The notes beneath the pieces were generated by a model. It worked only from the letters and a program-made list of their open reading frames with translations. It searched no databases and was not told where the DNA came from. Position numbers and translations under genes: made by a program. DNA of 64,000 bases. Source: Bacteroides sp. Marseille-P3684. GTDB lineage: Bacteria; Bacteroidota; Bacteroidia; Bacteroidales; Bacteroidaceae. The stretch covers positions 3,465,228 through 3,529,227 of the forward strand of contig NZ_LT985808.1 of assembly GCF_900291465.1 (NCBI RefSeq). Reading direction: 5' to 3'. Positions 26,140 through 36,700 of the stretch are shown piece by piece. Positions within the stretch are counted from its first letter, which is position 1, and each line of letters opens with the position of its first letter.

Positions 26140-28365
26140 ATGAACAACGCCAATCAGATCCAGACACACTATCAGAGCATCGCTGCCCTGCTGGCAAACC
26201 ACCGGCTGAAGCAGGCGCTCGACGAACTGGGGTCGTTCGTAAAGGAGGTACCCGAATGGGACCTGCACAGCCAGTTTGACGAGCTACAGACTGCCTACCG
26301 CTACATGCTCCAGTACTTCCGCCGCAACGTGAGCGACCCGCAACGTGAGCGTCTTCATGCCGACCTGCTCAGAAAGACCTATGCCTTGAACGAACGCCTG
26401 CTCATGGTGCAGATGGAGCTGATTTCGTCGGAACTGTTCTATGCCACCCTCCGCGAGCAGAAACAGGATGCACGCAGCCTGGCAGACTATCGTCTTGTCT
26501 TCGAGACGTTCGCCGAGGACATGGCGATGACGCGCCTGCTCCATCAGGGTGAACAGCTGACGGCAGAGCTGGACAAGCTGCGCACCAGCCACGAGTCGGC
26601 ACAGAACAGCCTGTTCAACAAAGTGTGGACCTCGCCGGCATGGGGTGCCGGCATGCTGGAGGAGGCGCGCACCTTCCTCGCATCGGTACTGGTGCCTTCC
26701 AACGACCTGGCACTCTTCGTGAGTGCGGTGACGATGGGACTGCTGCAGGTGTTCGATGCCCGCAAGCTGCACTGCCTCTTTGATGCCTGCGAACACACCG
26801 ATATACAGGTGGCACAGCGTGCGCTGACAGGCATCGTCCTGGCATGTCTCGCCTATGAGAAAAGACTGACGGCTGAACCGGAACTGCTGGCACGCCTGCA
26901 ACTGTTGCAGGAGAAGCCGGACTTCACCCGACGGCTGCTGGAGATGCAGATTCAGCTGCTGCGCATCCGCGAGACCAAGAAGGCAGACCGCAAGATGCGC
27001 GATGAAATCATCCCCGAGGTCCTCAAGAACAGCCGCAACATCAACCGCTCGAAAATCAACTTCATCGAGCTGGACGAAGAGACGCTCCTCGATGACAAGA
27101 ACCCGGAATGGAAGAAGTGGGAGGAGGAAAATGCAGGACTGACCAGCAAGATGCAGGAGCTGGGCAACATGCAGATGGAGGGCATCGATGTCTACATGAG
27201 CACGTTCTCCCAGCTGAAGAGCTTCCCGTTCTTCCGCAACGTCTGCAACTGGTTCTATCCCTTCGACCCGCAGCACAGCGTGGTCGTCCGTGTCTTCCCC
27301 GAAGAGGAACAGCAGAAGAACTTCATGGTGCGCGGCATCCTCGCCTCGCCTTTCTTCTGCAACTCCGACAAATACTCCTTCTGCCTCACGGTGAACAACA
27401 TCCCCGCCAAGCAACGGGAGATGTTCGCCTCCGGCTTTCCCGGACAGAACGAGCTGCCCCAGGAGGCGGAAGCCTGGAAACAGGAGAATGCCTCAGCCGA
27501 AGTCATCAACCGACAATACCTGCAAGACCTCTACCGCTTCTTCAAGGTGCATCCCCGACGCCATGAGTTCACCGACATCTTCGAGACGTTGTCCTTCAAC
27601 TTCCGCGACAACAGACTCCTGCGTCCGCTCCTCTCCGATGCCGACGCACGTCGCAAGGTGGCTGAATACCTGTTTCACAAGGAATACTACGACGAGTCCC
27701 TGCGCCTGTTTGACGAGCTTGTCGCGGACGGAGCCGTGGATGCGGAACTATTTCAGAAGGTGGGATTCTGTCACCAGAAGACCAAAGACTATCCGAAGGC
27801 AATCGAGGCATACCTGCAAGCCGATGTGCTGAAGCCGGATGTGCTGTGGACCATCCGTCACCTGGCGCAGTGCTTCCGCCTGTCGAAGGAACCGGAAGCT
27901 GCCCACCCCTACTACCTGAAGGCGCTGGAAATGCAACCGGACAACCTCGCCCTGCTGCTCCAGACGGGGGAATGCGAAGTGGAGATGGAACGTTACGAGG
28001 ATGCTTTTGCCCGCTTCTTCAAGGTGGAATACCTCGACGGAAGTTCCCTGCGTGCCCGTCGCTGCATCGCCTGGTGTTCGTTCATCACCGGCAAGTATGA
28101 CCAGGCAGAGAAATACTACAACCAGTTGCTCCAAGCCGACAAACCCGATGTGCAGGACTACCTGAATGCCGGCCACACCGCCTGGGTGCAGGGCAACACG
28201 GAACGTGCCGTATCTCTGTACCTGAAGGGCTGCCGTGCGAAGGGTGACACGGAGTCGTTCATCGACCTCCTCTTCAAGGACCGGGAGGAACTGGAACGTC
28301 AGCATGTCTCTCCCGACGACCTGACCCTCATGGCGGATGTGCTGCGCTATGGGGAGGGGGAGTAA
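26140..28365 (+). CDS. TPR-repeat protein of unknown function
   Basis: 741 residues without signal peptide. The N-terminal two thirds is mostly helical with no motif I recognise. About residues 505-700 hold tandem TPR-like helices: AEYLFHKEYYDESLRLFDELVADG, VGFCHQKTKDYPKAIEAYLQADVLKPD, AHPYYLKALEMQPDNLALLLQTGECEV, AEKYYNQLLQADKPDVQDYLNAGHTA. Likely a cytoplasmic scaffold. Adjacent to the porin, but a shared role is only an inference. Confidence 0.75.
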   Translation: MNNANQIQTHYQSIAALLANHRLKQALDELGSFVKEVPEWDLHSQFDELQTAYRYMLQYFRRNVSDPQRERLHADLLRKTYALNERLLMVQMELISSELFYATLREQKQDARSLADYRLVFETFAEDMAMTRLLHQGEQLTAELDKLRTSHESAQNSLFNKVWTSPAWGAGMLEEARTFLASVLVPSNDLALFVSAVTMGLLQVFDARKLHCLFDACEHTDIQVAQRALTGIVLACLAYEKRLTAEPELLARLQLLQEKPDFTRRLLEMQIQLLRIRETKKADRKMRDEIIPEVLKNSRNINRSKINFIELDEETLLDDKNPEWKKWEEENAGLTSKMQELGNMQMEGIDVYMSTFSQLKSFPFFRNVCNWFYPFDPQHSVVVRVFPEEEQQKNFMVRGILASPFFCNSDKYSFCLTVNNIPAKQREMFASGFPGQNELPQEAEAWKQENASAEVINRQYLQDLYRFFKVHPRRHEFTDIFETLSFNFRDNRLLRPLLSDADARRKVAEYLFHKEYYDESLRLFDELVADGAVDAELFQKVGFCHQKTKDYPKAIEAYLQADVLKPDVLWTIRHLAQCFRLSKEPEAAHPYYLKALEMQPDNLALLLQTGECEVEMERYEDAFARFFKVEYLDGSSLRARRCIAWCSFITGKYDQAEKYYNQLLQADKPDVQDYLNAGHTAWVQGNTERAVSLYLKGCRAKGDTESFIDLLFKDREELERQHVSPDDLTLMADVLRYGEGE

Positions 28366-28521
28366 AGATATATAGAAGGGCTTCGGTGCATGAAAGGAAC
28401 AGGGGAAGAGCAAAAGAGTCGTGTTACAAAACCTTAAAGTTCTTCCCTTCTCATAGTAGTTTTTCGACAAAGGACAGTCTTCGGGTAAAAGACTTGCATA
28501 TTCTAACAAAAACTTACCATT

Positions 28522-28992
28522 ATGAGAACAAGATTTTTGCTCCTTTTTGCCAGTATGCTCCTGCTCCTTTCATGCGAAAAGAAGGATTATTCACCCCACA
28601 TCTCTCCGAACTGGTTTACCCTGTCCGATAAGAATGCGGAAGTACATGTCGAAGTAGATCCGGATTGCGAAATGTGGGGATTCAACATGGACGAATCTCC
28701 CATGTATCCTATCACGGAAGAAATGAAGGAAAAGTCCATGAGCATCCAACCCATTGATGAACACCACCAAGCAACCATCTACTGCAAAGAAAATCAGTTA
28801 GACAAGATAGACTTTGGTGTGATGACAATCGAGAAAGAGGGAAAAGGCAAGTACAAAATCCTATTCACTCCTAAAGACGGTTTGTCCATTCCACAATTTA
28901 TTACCTGCGGTTTCATGTCAGCCGAAGGAAGAGCCAATTTAGTTATTCTCTTCAAACGACAAATCCGAGACACCGACTATGATGACTTCTAA
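28522..28992 (+). CDS. small lipoprotein of unknown function
   Basis: 156 residues. Signal and lipobox in LFASMLLLLSC, then a short strand-rich domain (NWFTLSDKNAEVHVEVDPDCEMWGF). It is AT-richer than its left neighbour and follows a 156-bp spacer, suggesting an independent unit. No family recognised. Confidence 0.7.
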   Translation: MRTRFLLLFASMLLLLSCEKKDYSPHISPNWFTLSDKNAEVHVEVDPDCEMWGFNMDESPMYPITEEMKEKSMSIQPIDEHHQATIYCKENQLDKIDFGVMTIEKEGKGKYKILFTPKDGLSIPQFITCGFMSAEGRANLVILFKRQIRDTDYDDF

Positions 28993-29045
28993 CCGCTGAA
29001 AGCAATCCTTCGACTTTCGCAAACTGAAGTCACAGTAAATAAGAA

Positions 29046-29090
29046 GCCCGAATCGCATCAGACCACTCTGAGCCTAATGACGATTCGGGC
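29046..29090. terminator. bidirectional terminator between convergent genes
   Basis: GCCCGAATCG (29046-29055) pairs with CGATTCGGGC (29081-29090), a 10-bp perfect stem exactly between the lipoprotein stop and the leftward carbohydrate cluster. Confidence 0.65.
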
Positions 29091-29105
29091 TAAATCGTAC
29101 TTATC

Positions 29106-31391
29106 TCACTCCGCAGGCATCACCACATCCGCCTTACGCTCACGAGGCAGGACCTCCAGCCGTTTCACCTGCCCGTCTTCATAGAGCACCTCCACCGTCG
29201 TGTTGCCCGGTGCATGGAGCTTGAAGTGGACATCCCGGTCGCGAGGCCATGCCGGAAGGATGTATATCCTGTCACCTTCCGTCTGCAGAAGCATCTCCTG
29301 CAGGCCAATCATGCCGCTGCCGCCCCAGTTGTGGTCGGGAGTCCAGTCGTAGCCGGGACCCCAGAAGGCAGGGAAACGGTGCGGACCGTCAGCCAGCTTC
29401 TCATCCGTCCACTTCACCGCCTCATCCGTCAGACCCAGGCAGGCAGCCCAGATGTTGTCCTGCTTCCAGCCCTTCGACGTGCGGAACTTCAGCGCGTCGG
29501 CATCGTGGAGATAGGTGTTGCGCGCCACTTCCAACCCTTCCGCGTCCGCCGAAGCGACGGTGTGGATGCGCCACGGGAAGACGGGATAGAGCTGGGGAGT
29601 CTCCACATTGTTGATGCGCTCCCAGGTCTTTGCCGGTGCAATCATCTCCCGTCCGTCGACCACCCGACGGGGAATCTCCGGGATGCGGACGAGCAGGCTG
29701 CGCCATGCCGAGGTGGCTGTATCGCCCTGCGCTTCCTTCACCTCGATGAGGGTGCGCGTGACCGTCTGCAGGGCGGCAACGGTCGAGGCGGCATTGTTCG
29801 CCATCTTGTAAGTCTCACAGCCGGAACCGGGGAAGAGCACCAGCTTGCCGTCAGCATCCAGGGCATTCCGACCGCGACGGGAAGCCAGATAGCGGTAGTG
29901 CTCGTCAAAGAACGTCAGTGCACTCTCCACCAGGGGAAGATAGCGGCTGATGTCAGCCTGACGGTAACGGTATGTCTCCAGAATCATCTGGCAGAACTCC
30001 AGCACGGTGTCCCACTCATACTCCAGCCAGGCATTGTACTCCAGTCCGGGGTCAAACCAGGAGGGACGTTTCGTGCCGTACTCCGCCGGGTTGGGCAGTC
30101 CGAAGTTCTCTATCTGCTCGCAGAAGCAGCCCCCGGCATGCCCCCAGTAGACCAGGCTCCGCAGCTCGGCATTGCCCAGCATGCGCAGGTAGGTGTCAAA
30201 CTGCGACGGCATCAGGTCGAAGTCCCCGCTCTTGAGCATTCCCCAATAGACCAGGCGCTGGTTCTGCGCCGTCATCGTGCCTCCTCCCCACTTGCGGTAG
30301 TCGGGTGTAAAGGCTTGCGTGGAGTCCACCCCGCAAGGGTCGAACGTGAAGAGTCCGCCGTTGAACTTCGTCGGGTAGGCTCCGTAGGCGTTGCAACCCA
30401 GCATGTAGCGGAAGAGCGTGTAATTGCGCGCCAGCGTTCCTGCCTTGGTGCCGGCTGGCGCGTCGATGAAGCTGCGCTGCCAGAAGGCGTTCCACCAGGC
30501 ACGTGTCTCCCGGCGGTCGCTCTCGGTACGGACGGAAGCCACGGTCTGCCGCAAGCCGTCCCTCCATGCCTCCAGGTCGGGGGTCTGCCGGGTGTGCAGG
30601 GCTATCAGCACCTCGTGCCGACGGGCTGCCTGCCGCGCACGGAACTGCCAGGCACGGAAGTCCGTACCGGCATACGTCGCGTCCGCTGTCCCGACGAAGG
30701 TGAGGTTCGTGCCCCACAGCTTTCCGCCACTCACCAGGTTTCCGATGGGGTTCATCAGACGGGACTTGACGCCCTCCAGCCCTTGCTGTGCGACGACCTC
30801 GTCAAAGACCGTCCGCCCGGGGTTGCGGTGGTAGAAGAGCACGCCGTCGTCCGCGGGCTCCATCACGTCGTGCGTCGTCACCGCCTTCTTGGGAATCGCC
30901 CACTTGTAGGAGCACTGCTGCCCCTCTCCCTTGCGCAGCGGACGGTCGGCATACCGCCAGTTCTCGTACGCCAGCGTATAGGTGAAGGGCCGTTTGCCCG
31001 ACAGCTCCAGGTGCACCACCGGACGGTGCACATCCGCCCACAGCTGCACGGTGACGCCGCGGAGCAGAACCTCCACATAGCCGTCGTTCAGCTTCAGCGT
31101 CTGCCGGAAGTCACCGTCCAGCAGCGAGGGGTCGTCCAGCCGGACACGCACACGCCCCTGCTTCAAGAGCGTATTGTGCTCATCAAAGGTACCGCTGCGG
31201 CTCAGGTAGAACAGCAGTTCGCCGTTTTCCACCCATACGTTCATGCCGATGTCGCCACCGCCGCAAGGCATCGACTCCGAAGAGTTCCGGCTCGGCGTGG
31301 TCCACGTGTAGTCGTCCGGTTGTGCCCACAGGCCGAGGGACACCAGGACGGTCGCTAAGAATGTTGTGAATCGAAGCATCTGTCTCGTCAT
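29106..31391 (-). CDS. DUF5703 / GH95-like (alpha/alpha)6-barrel protein
   Basis: About 761 residues from MTRQMLRFTTFLATV (signal peptide ending near WAQ); two further Met codons lie nearby. N-terminal DUF5703-like sandwich: NSSESMPCGGGDIGMNVWVENGELLFYLSRSGTFDEHNTLLKQGRVRVRL. The C-terminal barrel contains WWNAFWQRSF, YPTKFNGGLFTFDP, PGLEYNAWLEYEWDTVLEFCQM and HNWGGSGMIGLQEML, a layout like GH95 alpha-L-fucosidase/galactosidase barrels. The enzyme activity is unproven. Last gene of the leftward cluster. Confidence 0.75.
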   Translation of the reverse strand: MTRQMLRFTTFLATVLVSLGLWAQPDDYTWTTPSRNSSESMPCGGGDIGMNVWVENGELLFYLSRSGTFDEHNTLLKQGRVRVRLDDPSLLDGDFRQTLKLNDGYVEVLLRGVTVQLWADVHRPVVHLELSGKRPFTYTLAYENWRYADRPLRKGEGQQCSYKWAIPKKAVTTHDVMEPADDGVLFYHRNPGRTVFDEVVAQQGLEGVKSRLMNPIGNLVSGGKLWGTNLTFVGTADATYAGTDFRAWQFRARQAARRHEVLIALHTRQTPDLEAWRDGLRQTVASVRTESDRRETRAWWNAFWQRSFIDAPAGTKAGTLARNYTLFRYMLGCNAYGAYPTKFNGGLFTFDPCGVDSTQAFTPDYRKWGGGTMTAQNQRLVYWGMLKSGDFDLMPSQFDTYLRMLGNAELRSLVYWGHAGGCFCEQIENFGLPNPAEYGTKRPSWFDPGLEYNAWLEYEWDTVLEFCQMILETYRYRQADISRYLPLVESALTFFDEHYRYLASRRGRNALDADGKLVLFPGSGCETYKMANNAASTVAALQTVTRTLIEVKEAQGDTATSAWRSLLVRIPEIPRRVVDGREMIAPAKTWERINNVETPQLYPVFPWRIHTVASADAEGLEVARNTYLHDADALKFRTSKGWKQDNIWAACLGLTDEAVKWTDEKLADGPHRFPAFWGPGYDWTPDHNWGGSGMIGLQEMLLQTEGDRIYILPAWPRDRDVHFKLHAPGNTTVEVLYEDGQVKRLEVLPRERKADVVMPAE

Positions 31392-31735
31392 TTTCAAGGT
31401 CCGACAGTACGGAGACACCGCTGACGAAGTTCCTTCCCCGCCAGCCGACGTCCGTACAGACCGGACTTAGGTTATCTGTTAATCAATACTTTCCAGGCAC
31501 ACACTTCTTCATACAAGCTCCCCAAGAAGCATACATGAATCCGGCAAGCCGAGTCCCAAAAGGAGTTCCACAGCTTGGGACTTGAAGTTCCACGGCTTGG
31601 GACTCGAAGTTCCACGGCTTGGGAATCGGAGTTCCACGGCCTGGGACTCGCGGTTCCACGGCGTGGGACTCACGGTTCCACGGCGTGGGACTGACAGTAC
31701 CATGAAGCAGGTGCCCCAAGGTGTTGCTGAAGGGG
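31392..31735 (-). other. spacer between DUF6078 and DUF5703 genes
   Basis: 344 bp with palindrome array B in the middle (31565-31691); no gene is supported. Upstream of the array is a G+C-rich leader of the DUF5703 gene without a clear -7 box. Confidence 0.6.
31565..31691. repeat. tandem palindrome array B, 6 units, 22-bp period
   Basis: 17-bp units of type GTTCCACGGCGTGGGAC start at 31565, 31587, 31609, 31631, 31653 and 31675, exactly 22 bp apart with 5-bp variable spacers. Arms pair across a central base; position 3 to 15 is always T:G. A decayed seventh unit begins at 31697. The sequence is unrelated to arrays A and C. Confidence 0.88.
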
Positions 31736-32185
31736 TCAGTATTCTTCCGTGAAGTCGTAGATGTCCCGATACGCGTCGAAATGCAAATCGCCCGTGTAGC
31801 CGTAACGGTGGAAGAGGTTGATGATCCACTTCTGCTGTTCGGGGGTGAGCATCCGCTCGCCGTGATGGAAGCGGTAGTAGGTTGTCTTTCCACCCAGGTA
31901 AGCCCGGATGCGGTTGCGCAACGTGGAGCTGTCTTTCTGCTTCACCTCGGCGAAGAGGGCGGTAAACCCACAGGCAGCATGGATGATGCGTGCCTCCTTG
32001 TACATCTTGCAGGTGTTGCCCTGCCGTGCCGTCGGGTAAACTGCCTGACCGTAAACCCGGTTGCCCGGAAGGCAGCTTCCGGCAAGGAAACGGATGCAGG
32101 TGTCCGACTTCGGACAATCGCCCTGAAAACAGAGGGAAAACATGGGTGGAATCTGGTCAAAGGTCAAAGAAATTCTTGTATCCAT
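31736..32185 (-). CDS. DUF6078-family small protein
   Basis: 149 residues starting MDTRISLTFDQIPPMFSLCF, no signal peptide. A cysteine-rich first half (CPKSDTCIRFLAGSCLP, GNTCKMYKEARIIHAACGF) could bind metal; the second half is basic and helical (LRNRIRAYLGGKTTYYRFHHGERMLTPEQQKWI). I recall this as DUF6078 in Bacteroides. It is 57 bp after the esterase gene but has no obvious link to glycan breakdown. Confidence 0.65.
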   Translation of the reverse strand: MDTRISLTFDQIPPMFSLCFQGDCPKSDTCIRFLAGSCLPGNRVYGQAVYPTARQGNTCKMYKEARIIHAACGFTALFAEVKQKDSSTLRNRIRAYLGGKTTYYRFHHGERMLTPEQQKWIINLFHRYGYTGDLHFDAYRDIYDFTEEY

Positions 32186-32242
32186 AAAGCGTCAGGTTTT
32201 GGTTAGTAAGAGTGGAAGAAGGCGGACGAATGTCCGCCTCCC

Positions 32243-33703
32243 TTATTTGATGTCTTTTGTTTCGGGCCAGTTGTCGGAACGGAACGAAGAGACGGGGATT
32301 TCCTCGCCGAAGAGGTCTCCGTCGACCCAGTTCGTGAAACCGTAGCGCACGGCAACGGGATGAGCCACTTCGCTGCTCTTCACATAGACGTGCTTCTGCA
32401 CAATCCATGCCTCGGCAGGATGGAAGACGCGGTCCTCGCCTGCAACTTGGAAGTTCTTCGAGGTGAACACGCCCTTGCCGGCGGGCCACATCTTGTTGCG
32501 GTCGAACGTGATGATGACGGTGTCGCCCTTCACCTCCATCTCCTTATAGACGGGAGGGTCGCAGACGAGCCCCTTCATGCCGTAGGTCTTGCAGAGCGCC
32601 TGCAGTGCCAGCCGTTCGCCTGCCTTGTTCTTCTGACGCGGATGGATGCATGTCTCCAGTCCGGCATCGAGCAGCACCGCCATGCCGCTGTTGGGAATCA
32701 GCTCGGCAGCTTTCGCCTGCTGTTCGCGCAGGAAAGCGGAATTGGGCACTTCCTCGCCCTCCTTGAAGAGGAGGCTGTAGTCATAGGGAGCAATCTGACA
32801 GAAGTAGAAGGGGAAGTCGCCCTGCCCCCACTCCGTGCGCCAGCCGCGCACCATGGTGCTGAGCTGGTCGGCATAGCTCCATGCCCGGTCGTAGTTGTCC
32901 TCGCCCTGGTACCAGATGACGCCCCGCATCGTGTAGCCGATGAGCGGATGCAGCATGCCGTTGTAGAGCACGGTGGCTGTACGGTTCTTCGAGGGGATTT
33001 TGCCGCCGGGAGCCGGCACGGGGTACTTGTAGTTCTTCATCCATTCGGGTTTCAGCCAGGCGGGGTTCATCCATGCCTCGCAGGCAGAGCCGCCCCACGC
33101 CGTCACAATCAGTCCGACGGGGACACCGTCGAGCACGCGGTTGAGCATCCGCCCGAAGTAGTATGCCGTGGCGCTGAACTCCCGCACGCTCTCGGCGCAC
33201 GCTTCGCTCCAGTGCCCCTTCACCGTGTCTTGCGGTGTCGTCTGTGAGTTCAGACCGACGGTAAAGAGACGGATGTGGGGGTTCCGGCTGTATGCCGCGT
33301 CCATGTTGGCACCCTCCACGGGCTGCATCTTGAAGCCCTTCATGGGCATCTCCATGTTGCTCTGTCCGGAGCATACCCAGACTTCGCCAATCAGTACATT
33401 CTTCAGGGTCAGGGGCTGTCCGTCGCTGATGGTGAGGTCATAGGGTCCTCCGGCAACGGGCGTCTCCACGGCAAGCTTCCACTTGCCGTCCGCTGCGGCA
33501 GTCGTCGTATAGGTCTTCCCGTCCCATCCGGTCTTCACGGTGACGGTCTTCGAGGGGCTTGCCCAGCCCCAGAGGTTGGCTTGGGTCTGCTGTTGCAGCA
33601 CCATGTTGTCGGCAAAGAATGCCGGCAGTCTGATTTCAGCCCGCAGGCTGACGGCTGCCGACAGCATCAGAGCCAGGGCAGCCAGTGTCTTCAATCCTTT
33701 CAT
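32243..33703 (-). CDS. sialate O-acetylesterase-like SGNH hydrolase
   Basis: 486 residues from MKGLKTLAALAL with signal peptide. The GQSNMEMP block (VWVCSGQSNMEMPMKG) carries the catalytic serine; further blocks GLIVTAWGGSACEAWMNP and GVIWYQGEDN are typical of the sialate O-acetylesterase family of Bacteroides loci. In plant-glycan clusters these enzymes remove acetyl groups from sugars such as rhamnose or galactose rather than sialic acid. Periplasmic. Probably co-transcribed with the upstream GH106 gene, 51 bp away. Confidence 0.85.
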   Translation of the reverse strand: MKGLKTLAALALMLSAAVSLRAEIRLPAFFADNMVLQQQTQANLWGWASPSKTVTVKTGWDGKTYTTTAAADGKWKLAVETPVAGGPYDLTISDGQPLTLKNVLIGEVWVCSGQSNMEMPMKGFKMQPVEGANMDAAYSRNPHIRLFTVGLNSQTTPQDTVKGHWSEACAESVREFSATAYYFGRMLNRVLDGVPVGLIVTAWGGSACEAWMNPAWLKPEWMKNYKYPVPAPGGKIPSKNRTATVLYNGMLHPLIGYTMRGVIWYQGEDNYDRAWSYADQLSTMVRGWRTEWGQGDFPFYFCQIAPYDYSLLFKEGEEVPNSAFLREQQAKAAELIPNSGMAVLLDAGLETCIHPRQKNKAGERLALQALCKTYGMKGLVCDPPVYKEMEVKGDTVIITFDRNKMWPAGKGVFTSKNFQVAGEDRVFHPAEAWIVQKHVYVKSSEVAHPVAVRYGFTNWVDGDLFGEEIPVSSFRSDNWPETKDIK

Positions 33704-33754
33704 GATAGATTTCTTTATTATGGCGGACGGGGGAAAAGCCCCGTCCATTCTCTT

Positions 33755-36700
33755 TTACTTCACCAGTTTCCATTCCAGGGGAGCGGTCAGTCCGGCAGGG
33801 AGCAACTCCTTCTCTGCCATCCGGTACCTGGCATTCGTCCAGATGCCGTCGAAGGGAGCCTTGCCCTCGTCCACACCGAGCAACGCGTTCGCCCAGGTAT
33901 TGGTCACCTCGATTTCAAGGGTATTCTTGCCTTTCTTCAACGCCGAAGTGACTTCCACCTCATAGGGGGCGGTCCATGCCGTGCCGCAGGGCACCCCGTT
34001 GACGCGGACGGTAGCCACATCGCTCAGGCCCTTGAACTTCAGGAACACGCGGCTGCCACGCTCGGACTTGCCTGCCTTCCACTTGAACTCCGTCGAGTAG
34101 ACGGCAGTCCCGGAGTAATAGCGCACCTTCGGGTCGGACGAACGTGTCCAGCTGCGCAGCTCGGTCACGGTCTCGTCCGTATTCAGGGTGTTGTAGTGCA
34201 CGTTCCACTCCTTCACCTCCAGCGGACGGCGGCGTACGCTTGCCACCGTGGCGTTGCCCACCTTGGATGCCGGACGGCGGAACACGACGAACATCGACTG
34301 TGAAGGAGCCAGTGACAGCCCGACTTCCACCCGTCCGTCTTTCTCACGCCAGATGCCCGGCTCGGTGATTTCGCCCGTCATGGGATTCCACAGCTCGGGC
34401 TGCATGCCGCTGATGCGGAACGAAGCCGTGAAGCTGCTGCTCTCCGCCTCATCCTGGTTGGCGATGAAGTAGATGTCCGCCTCCTCGCCCCGGCGGTGCG
34501 TCCAGGCAATGCCCTTCGGCACCACGACGTCGCGGTCCAGTCCGAAGTCCGAGAAGCTGTCGTAGAGGAACGGCTTGTCGACCACCAGCACACCTGCCTG
34601 ATACAGCTCCTTGAGCTTCTTCTCCACCTCGGAAGAAGACACGCGGTTGGGCATCATCGGGCGCGTCTGCGGAACGACAAGTACCCGGTACTCGCCACCC
34701 CAGGGCATCCGTATCACACCCTTCGTGTTGTCAGCCTGTGCCAGACGGAGCAGGGCGTCGCGGTTGAAGGAGTCATAGGCATAGCCGCGCAGGGGGTTCA
34801 CCCAATCCTCCGGGTCCGCCATGTTTGCCGAGTGGGTCACGCCGACGGGCATGGTGCGCAACGGCTGTCCGATGTTTGCCAGACGGACGTGCTCGCTCTC
34901 CACCCGTTCCCGTCCGAAGATGCCGGGAAGCATCGGAACCAGACGGTCCGGGAGTACTGCCCGACGCGGCATCTCCTCGCCGGTGAACACGGCAATGTCC
35001 GTCACGGGCCAGCCGTACTGCAGCAGGGTCTGGCAACGGCGGACGTAGTCGACCAATGCCTTGCCTCCCTGTTCGAACCAGGTATTGTCGCGCTGGAAGA
35101 ACAGCCCGATGCCGTCGAGCGTCATGCCCGGCTTGCGGTCGAGCCACGGGTTGTGTGCGGTGACATGGAAGAAGAGTTTGTTGATGCCCAGGGCGTAGTT
35201 GCGGTCAAAGAGTGCCTTCACCGTGGCAGGCGCCTCGTCCCAGATGCCGCGCACCTCGGTGCCGCCCTCCGCCTGGATGATGCGTTTGCCGTAGATGTGT
35301 CCGCCGCTGATGGCATCGAGCATGTCGTTGGGCTTGTCATGCGTCGGACTGCGGAGCCAGAATTCCCCCATCGGCAGGTCTACCGACTGGTAATGGAGCA
35401 TGCCGTCGCTCACCATCGTCGGTGCGACACACTCGGCGGAGAACTGGCAGCCATAGTCCCTTGCGCATGCTGCCAGCGTGTCATAGAACACGTCCTTCAC
35501 CAGCTCGGCACACGTGGTGCGGACATCGCGCAGCACCTGTTCCGAACGGGCTGCCGTCTCCATCGGGATACCTGCCAGCAAGGGAAGGTAGGGCATGAGG
35601 TCATAGCCCCGGCGTGCCTTGAACTCAGCGGCGAAATTGTCGCTCCAGTTCTGGCAGCCGCATTCCCAGCTGTCCACGTGCATGTATTTCAGTACCCGGT
35701 TCGCCAGGTCGCGGTCCACCATCGTGAAGACCTTGCCAAACCAGTTGTCAAACTGCTTGCGGACAATCTTTGCATCAAACTTGCTGCACTCCAGTCCGCG
35801 TCCGCCTCCCGCCGTGGCATTGTCATGTCCCGTGGAGGTATGTCCCATGCGCAGGATGCGCCACTGCCCTTTCGGGAGGGTGGCGACGAGCACGCCGTCC
35901 TTCAGGGAAGCGGTGAGGTTGATGACCTCGGACGTCTTGACACAGTCGGCATCGGGCACATCCGTGGCAGGCGTGTCCTTCGCCACCCGCCAGACCAGTC
36001 CCGCCTTGCCTTCCCACTGGTTGAGGCGTGGCTCGGAGTGCAGGACGAGCTGCTTGATTTTCAGGTTGGGTTTCCACTTGGCAGCGTCCATGTCCTCACT
36101 GCCCGGCTCGCTGCCGGCAGGCGTCCAGTAGAAACGGAAGAACCGCGCCTTGGTCGGAGGGATGGAGTGCGTGGAGTTCTCGTCGGTGTTCTGCCACCCT
36201 TGTCGGGCAGGCTCCAGCTGCTTGACGAAGCGGAAGTCCTTTCCGTCACGGCTTGCCATCACCTTCAGGCGGTGTGCCTGGTAGTTGTTTCCGGTGAGGA
36301 TGATTTCCACGTTGCGGCAAGTAATCTCTTCGGGATATTCCAGCTGAATCCAGCAGGGCACCGATGAACGGATGACTCCCTTCTCATCGATGCTCACCCC
36401 TTTCTTCGGGTCACCCGGCTCGTTGAGGTTGCCGCACGTCATGCGGGGCGTCAGACGGACGTCCGCCTGCCCTTTCACCGGCAGGGCATAGAGAGCGATG
36501 TCCCTGTAATAGCCTTTGTAAGCTTCCGGACGGGAGAGCTGCAGGTTCACTTTCCCTCCGCTGACGATGGTATCGGTGAAGACCACCTTCTGCATCGACT
36601 CTTCCGGTGTAATCCACGGACCGCCCGCCAGGGCAAAGCCGTCGCAGATGTGCATGCCCAGCTTCAGTCCGAGGCGGTCCGCCTCCTGCATGCTGAAGCG

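Noticed and set aside
31565..31691. array B as a CRISPR
   Set aside because: 22-bp period with 5-bp near-constant gaps; too short to hold spacers, and the units are palindromic.
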